32,622 bases of DNA from UM-FILTER-37-12 sp964344965. GTDB taxonomy: Bacteria; Patescibacteriota; Patescibacteriia; Magasanikbacterales; UBA922. Both the position numbers and the translations under genes were made by a program. Within the stretch, counting starts at the first letter, position 1; every line of letters begins with the position of its first letter. The DNA lies in the NCBI GenBank assembly GCA_964344965.1, contig CAYFPJ010000015.1, positions 1-32,622 on the forward strand. The letters run 5' to 3'. Positions 29,930 through 32,622 of the stretch are shown piece after piece. Below the pieces are notes generated by a model. It worked only from the letters and a program-made list of their open reading frames with translations. It was not told the origin of the DNA and did no database searches.

Positions 29930-31210
29930 ATGGGCCCATCATTAATTTTCGACAAATCAACACTTCAAATGCTTAATCCAGATGAATCACTTTGGTTAGA
30001 TAGCTATTTTATTGTAAATATAACGCCAATTTTTTTTGTTGAATCACTTGCAGATTTAGAAAAAGAAATTAGAAAAGGAAGAGCCCCAGAAGATATTGTT
30101 GGTAATTTGGCATATAAGACACCTGAAATGGGGTGTGTTAATACATTTCATAAAGATTTAATTTTTGGAGAGTTAACTGGGCAAGGGAAAGTAGAGATGA
30201 AAGGTAGGCCTGTTATTTCTGGTGGTCAAGCTAAAGTACTTGGAAATGAAATGGGTGTGATATATGAAGAGCCACCAGAAGTAGAAGCGTTCAAGCGTTG
30301 GCAAAAAAGAGAATTTTTAGACGTTGAAAGAACTATTGCAAAAAAATGGAGAGCATCTATAGCCGTAGATGAATTCGGTGAAAAACATAAAAAAATATTT
30401 GAAGAATTTTTTCCATTTTACGGAAAACCCCAAAATACACAAGAGCTAAAAGAAATGGTTGATTACTTCATGAATATCCCAAATCAAGAGTATTTACTAA
30501 TATTTGCGATGACTCTTTTTGGTGTAATTCCTGAATATCAAATGAAAATTTTAAAAAGATGGAACGAATTACACAAACCACCTTTAAAAAAATTCGCACC
30601 ATACTTTATATTTATTACTACAATAGATTTATTTTATTATATTGGTTTAACTGCGGGTATATTTACAAATTTTCCACACGCACAAACTCACAAAATTGAT
30701 TTAACATATCTTTATTATATTCCTTTTTGCAATATTTTTACTTCAAATGATAAATTTCATCAAAATATTGCGCCTTTATTCATGAGAGAAGATCAGGTTT
30801 TTATTAATGGATCAGATCTGAAGAATGACCTTTTAAATATAGATAACTATTATTCAGCATTTCCCGATGAAGTTAAGAATCGTGGGACTATGTCTTTTGG
30901 CTTTTCTCCTCCTCATGATAATAGTTATTGGACTACTCAAATGTGGGATAAATTTATGTCTTCAACATGGAGAGAAATTAAACCTAAAAAATTTGACGGT
31001 ACTGATAAGGTTGATAAAGAAAAAGAAAAAGCAATGACCAATAAAATTAAGAAATTTTTTAAGGAAGGCGAATCAGTAGATATGTCGACCTTAGATAACT
31101 TAGAACAGGCACACAGTATGGGAATGAAACGAATGGTTTCGGCCCGTAAAGGAAAATGGACTAAATTTCCACCTGAGGTACTTAATTCAAAACCTATATT
31201 AGACGATTAG
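29930..31210 (+). CDS. PIN-like domain protein (426 aa), probable ribonuclease
   Basis: A large unrecognised protein with a PIN-like pattern. SLIFDKSTL near the N-terminus gives Asp8, FFVESLADLEKE gives Glu38, and DLTYLYYIPFCNIFTSNDKFHQ gives Asp257 and Asp274. This spacing (first acidic residue at strand 1, Glu in helix 2, then D..YLPFC...S.D) is familiar from PIN-type nucleases. A roughly 200-residue helical insertion separates the halves. The C-terminal tail (about 340-426) is Lys-rich and likely binds RNA. It is the last gene of the operon and starts one base after the HEPN gene. No antitoxin is apparent, so it may be held inactive by operon partners. Confidence 0.6.
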   Translation: MGPSLIFDKSTLQMLNPDESLWLDSYFIVNITPIFFVESLADLEKEIRKGRAPEDIVGNLAYKTPEMGCVNTFHKDLIFGELTGQGKVEMKGRPVISGGQAKVLGNEMGVIYEEPPEVEAFKRWQKREFLDVERTIAKKWRASIAVDEFGEKHKKIFEEFFPFYGKPQNTQELKEMVDYFMNIPNQEYLLIFAMTLFGVIPEYQMKILKRWNELHKPPLKKFAPYFIFITTIDLFYYIGLTAGIFTNFPHAQTHKIDLTYLYYIPFCNIFTSNDKFHQNIAPLFMREDQVFINGSDLKNDLLNIDNYYSAFPDEVKNRGTMSFGFSPPHDNSYWTTQMWDKFMSSTWREIKPKKFDGTDKVDKEKEKAMTNKIKKFFKEGESVDMSTLDNLEQAHSMGMKRMVSARKGKWTKFPPEVLNSKPILDD

Positions 31211-31211
31211 T

Positions 31212-31308
31212 TGGGACACGATACAAATTCTCCATAGGTGTCCCATGTGTCCTGTCCCACACTAAAAATCCCTTATTTTAGCCCCGACCCGACTGCGTCA
31301 TGGGACAC
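31212..31308. repeat. Four copies of TGGGACA(C) in both orientations
   Basis: Direct copies at 31212-31219 and 31301-31308; inverted copies at 31238-31245 and 31253-31259 (seven bases). They may be binding sites of a recombinase or regulator at the island border, or a stem-loop terminator. Confidence 0.6.
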
Positions 31309-31486
31309 CCGAATCGACCCTTGAAAAAGCCCTAAGATTGCCTAATCTTTATAGTTCTGAACCCGAGTTGGGAGCTCAGGCTTCGCTACGTTTCGCCGAG
31401 CAAGCATATACAATCATCATCTACTTAAATCAAAAGGGATGAGAAGTTTACCCGTCCGTAGCTTTGTGAAACAAAAGCGGAGGCGG

Positions 31487-31504
31487 GAATCCCTGCCCGC
31501 GAGC
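31487..31504 (+). other. Candidate att site (right), copy of the tRNA-Gln 3' end
   Basis: An exact 18-base copy of tRNA-Gln positions in the T-loop to the discriminator, followed by TA where the gene has CA. The 5' three quarters of the tRNA are absent. A hairpin-like sequence (CCGtaGCTTTgTG/CAaAAGCGG) replaces the T-arm 5' side. Confidence 0.5.
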
Positions 31505-31537
31505 TACAGGAATTATATTTCCTTTCATATATAATCT

Positions 31538-31595
31538 AAGGGTTCTCCGCCCTAGGCGGACCCGCCTGGGGCGGGGAATCCCTGTCTCCGAGCTA
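31538..31595 (+). pseudogene. tRNA 3'-end remnant with palindromes inside the T-loop
   Basis: AGGGTTC and GAATCCCTGTCTCCGAGC would make a normal T-arm and acceptor 3' strand. They are separated by two GC-rich palindromes, CCGCC-CT-AGGCGG and CCCGCC-TGG-GGCGGG. The 3' part differs from the tRNA-Gln copy at 31487 in three of 18 bases. Confidence 0.5.
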
Positions 31596-31661
31596 TTTCA
31601 TTGTCGATTATAAAAACATCAAAAAATGATGTTTTTAATTTTAAAAAATTATTGAAAACTA

Positions 31662-31689
31662 TTGACACTCCAATTTTTTTTAGTATCAT
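31662..31689 (+). promoter_or_regulatory. Promoter of tRNA-Asn
   Basis: -35 TTGACA (31662-31667) and -10 TATCAT (31684-31689), 16 bases apart. The transcript would include the broken tRNA-Asn copy before the real gene. Confidence 0.7.
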
Positions 31690-31712
31690 ATATCCGGTTT
31701 AATCATCAACAT

Positions 31713-31740
31713 TCGGCGGTAGCTCAGTGGTAGTCCCGAC
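31713..31740 (+). pseudogene. Truncated copy of the tRNA-Asn 5' end
   Basis: Positions 31713-31733 repeat exactly the first 21 bases of tRNA-Asn (31799-31819). Then a palindrome TCCCGAC-TTG-GTCGGGA replaces the anticodon-arm part, after which GTAAAATA again matches the exon-intron junction of the real gene. Confidence 0.75.
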
Positions 31741-31798
31741 TTGGTCGGGAGTAAAATACCAGAGTTCACCAAAGAATAATAACAAAAACAAGACACAT

Positions 31799-32201
31799 TC
31801 GGCGGTAGCTCAGTGGTAGAGCAGTTGGCTGTAAAATAATAATAGCAGCTCTCGATAGTAATATCGAGATGATAACGAGGTGAACTGCTGGAAGCCTGAA
31901 TCTCGACCTTGTCCATCCATTTTGGCGGGCAGGAGGGATGGGTAATCAGCATCCAAGCTTTTTGACTTTTTTGCATTACGGACAGATTTTGGCGTAGTGG
32001 AGAAATTCGAAAGGAAGGTTCAGAGACTATCCCTCTAAGGGAGTACTCTCCCGACTGAGTCGGGATGGGGAAGCGCCTCGCACCCTAGCATTCTCGGTTT
32101 GACTGAGTTTTTGATGCGGGTGATAATATAGTCCATCCTTTTGGGAAACCAGAAGATAAGATGTAACCAATTGGTCGCGAGTTCGAATCTCGCCCGCCGA
32201 G
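31799..32201 (+). tRNA. tRNA-Asn(GUU) interrupted by a group I intron
   Basis: Exon 1 (31799-31832) gives acceptor TCGGCGG, D-arm GCTC/GAGC, anticodon stem GTTGG and loop start CTGT. Exon 2 (32164-32201) gives TAA, stem CCAAT, T-arm GCGAG-TTCGAAT-CTCGC, acceptor CCGCCGA and discriminator G. Joined, the loop is CTGTTAA with anticodon GTT, and the short variable loop fits tRNA-Asn. No CCA is encoded. The splice point lies between anticodon positions 35 and 36. Confidence 0.88.
31833..32163 (+). other. Group I intron (331 nt) in tRNA-Asn
   Basis: The 5' exon end GGCTGT pairs with the internal guide GCAGCT (31845-31850) to form P1 with the required U-G pair at the splice site. The intron ends with G before exon 2. 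P2 is CTCGATA/TATCGAG (31851-31857 with 31862-31868). The core sequence TTCAGAGACTAT (32019-32030) is the typical P7 strand and pairs with ATAGTC (32128-32133). CCATCC/GGATGG (about 31915-31940) and CCCGACT-G-AGTCGGG (32050-32064) are peripheral hairpins with the GC-rich sequences seen elsewhere. It contains no homing endonuclease gene. Subgroup IC3-like is my guess. Confidence 0.85.
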
Positions 32202-32224
32202 CAAAAATTAAAATATTCTAAATT

Positions 32225-32249
32225 CTTCCCCATCTTGAGGGAAGTTTTT
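32225..32249 (+). terminator. Terminator of tRNA-Asn
   Basis: CTTCCC and GGGAAG pair around an eight-base loop and are followed by TTTTT. Confidence 0.8.
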
Positions 32250-32333
32250 AGATTTTAGGTTTTTATTAATATTAAAGAAAATGAAATGACCACAAAGGAT
32301 TAGTGCTTTTTTCTCTAAGTTTCCTTCTGTTGA

Positions 32334-32362
32334 TTGAACAAGATTATTGAGGGTGGTATACT
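32334..32362 (+). promoter_or_regulatory. Promoter of the DUF1428 gene
   Basis: -35 TTGAAC (32334-32339) and -10 TATACT (32357-32362), 17 bases apart, about 40 bases before the ATG. Confidence 0.7.
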
Positions 32363-32401
32363 TATTTAAGATTTTGTAGATAATTTTTAACTTTTTTGTA
32401 T

Positions 32402-32622
32402 ATGAAAAAAGCAAGTTACGTGGATGGATATTTATTGGTTGTAAAAAAAGAAAATCTTGAAGCTTATAAGAAAATGGTAGAAGAGGCTGCACAAATGTGG
32501 ATCAAGCACGGAGCTCTTTCTGTTAAGGAGTGTATGGGTGATGATTTGTCTCCTGATATAGGCGGTGTTGAATACCCCCATAATCCACTGACGAAGTCAG
32601 TGGTCACCATCCCATCGAAGAT
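32402..32622 (+). CDS. DUF1428 family protein (YbaA-like), 3' end outside window
   Basis: Open from the ATG at 32402 to the end of the window (73 codons seen). The start (ASYVDGYLLVVKKENLEAYKKM), the following HGALSVKECMGDDL and the overall spacing match DUF1428/YbaA proteins, small ferredoxin-like-fold proteins of about 120 residues and unknown function. After residue 60 the sequence is encoded partly by a perfect DNA palindrome (32585-32603), giving NPLTKSVVT, which looks like an in-frame insertion compared with my memory of the family. It has its own promoter. No Shine-Dalgarno site is apparent. Confidence 0.85.
   Translation, partial: MKKASYVDGYLLVVKKENLEAYKKMVEEAAQMWIKHGALSVKECMGDDLSPDIGGVEYPHNPLTKSVVTIPSK

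Larger units (their letters stand above)
31211..31798. other. Non-coding right border: octamer repeats, tRNA 3' remnants, palindromes, tRNA promoter
   Basis: No gene is present. In order it holds four TGGGACA(C) repeats (31212-31308), a GCTC.GGC/GCC.AGC hairpin (31373-31400), a copy of the tRNA-Gln 3' end (31487-31504), a second tRNA 3'-end-like piece split by palindromes (about 31538-31595), a hairpin AAAACATC/GATGTTTT with T-run (31612-31637), a promoter, and a broken copy of the tRNA-Asn 5' end. Confidence 0.7.

Noticed and set aside
31686..31976. Minus-strand open frame over the tRNA-Asn intron region
   Set aside because: The region is explained by the tRNA promoter, tRNA exon and group I intron fold; the frame has no domain resemblance.
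31799..32201. Reading the interrupted tRNA as tRNA-Tyr(GTA)
   Set aside because: Reading straight through CTGTAAA gives a Tyr anticodon, but the short variable loop does not fit bacterial tRNA-Tyr. The group I splice rule (U before, G at the end) gives GTT and a perfect tRNA-Asn.

Overview
The window looks like a chromosomal segment of a small-genome bacterium of the Candidate Phyla Radiation (Patescibacteria, probably Parcubacteria-like). This is an inference. It rests on low GC with dispersed GC-rich mini-palindromes, few Shine-Dalgarno sites, promoters placed almost on start codons, tRNA genes mostly without encoded CCA, a tRNA with a group I intron, a Mur ligase lacking the usual N-terminal domain, and TGA used as a normal stop.

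Region 1 (1-13059) is a housekeeping backbone on the + strand: typA, a small unknown gene, tRNA-Lys (minus), mutM plus a GNAT acetyltransferase, a type IIA P-type cation ATPase, a translin-family protein, a MurE-like ligase, an FtsB/DivIC-like protein, a membrane-anchored PpiC/SurA-type isomerase, a NIF3-type domain protein, tRNA-Thr, ftsE-ftsX, a tiny GIY-YIG gene and tRNA-Gln. The intergenic spaces hold complex palindromic elements.

Region 2 (about 13060-31504) is an accessory island of about 18.4 kb, possibly bounded by an 18-bp repeat of the tRNA-Gln 3' end (13040-13057 and 31487-31504). Its left part is a restriction-modification-like unit: a nuclease-SF2 helicase facing a C5-cytosine methyltransferase and a beta-class methyltransferase. 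The middle, on the minus strand, is a phage-type module: ParB-methyltransferase, small terminase, large terminase and serine recombinase, with no capsid or portal genes. A 650-bp divergent control region (22338-22989) has two strong opposed promoters, each followed by a long structured leader RNA. The right part is a tight + strand operon of seven genes: PD-(D/E)XK protein, RloC-like AAA ATPase with zinc hook, Cas4-like/RNase H-like nuclease, GIY-YIG nuclease, double zinc-ribbon protein, HEPN protein and PIN-like protein. I read it as a candidate multi-nuclease defence operon.

Region 3 (31211-32622) is a non-coding stretch of tRNA 3' remnants and palindromes, then a tRNA-Asn(GUU) split by a 331-nt group I intron with a truncated copy of its own 5' end just upstream, and the start of a DUF1428-family gene that runs off the window.

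The best candidates for something undescribed are the nuclease operon with its switch-like leader, the matching structured leader of the packaging operon, and the repeated pattern of tRNA fragments interrupted by GC-rich hairpins, including a GIY-YIG gene whose 3' end is the 5' end of tRNA-Gln.
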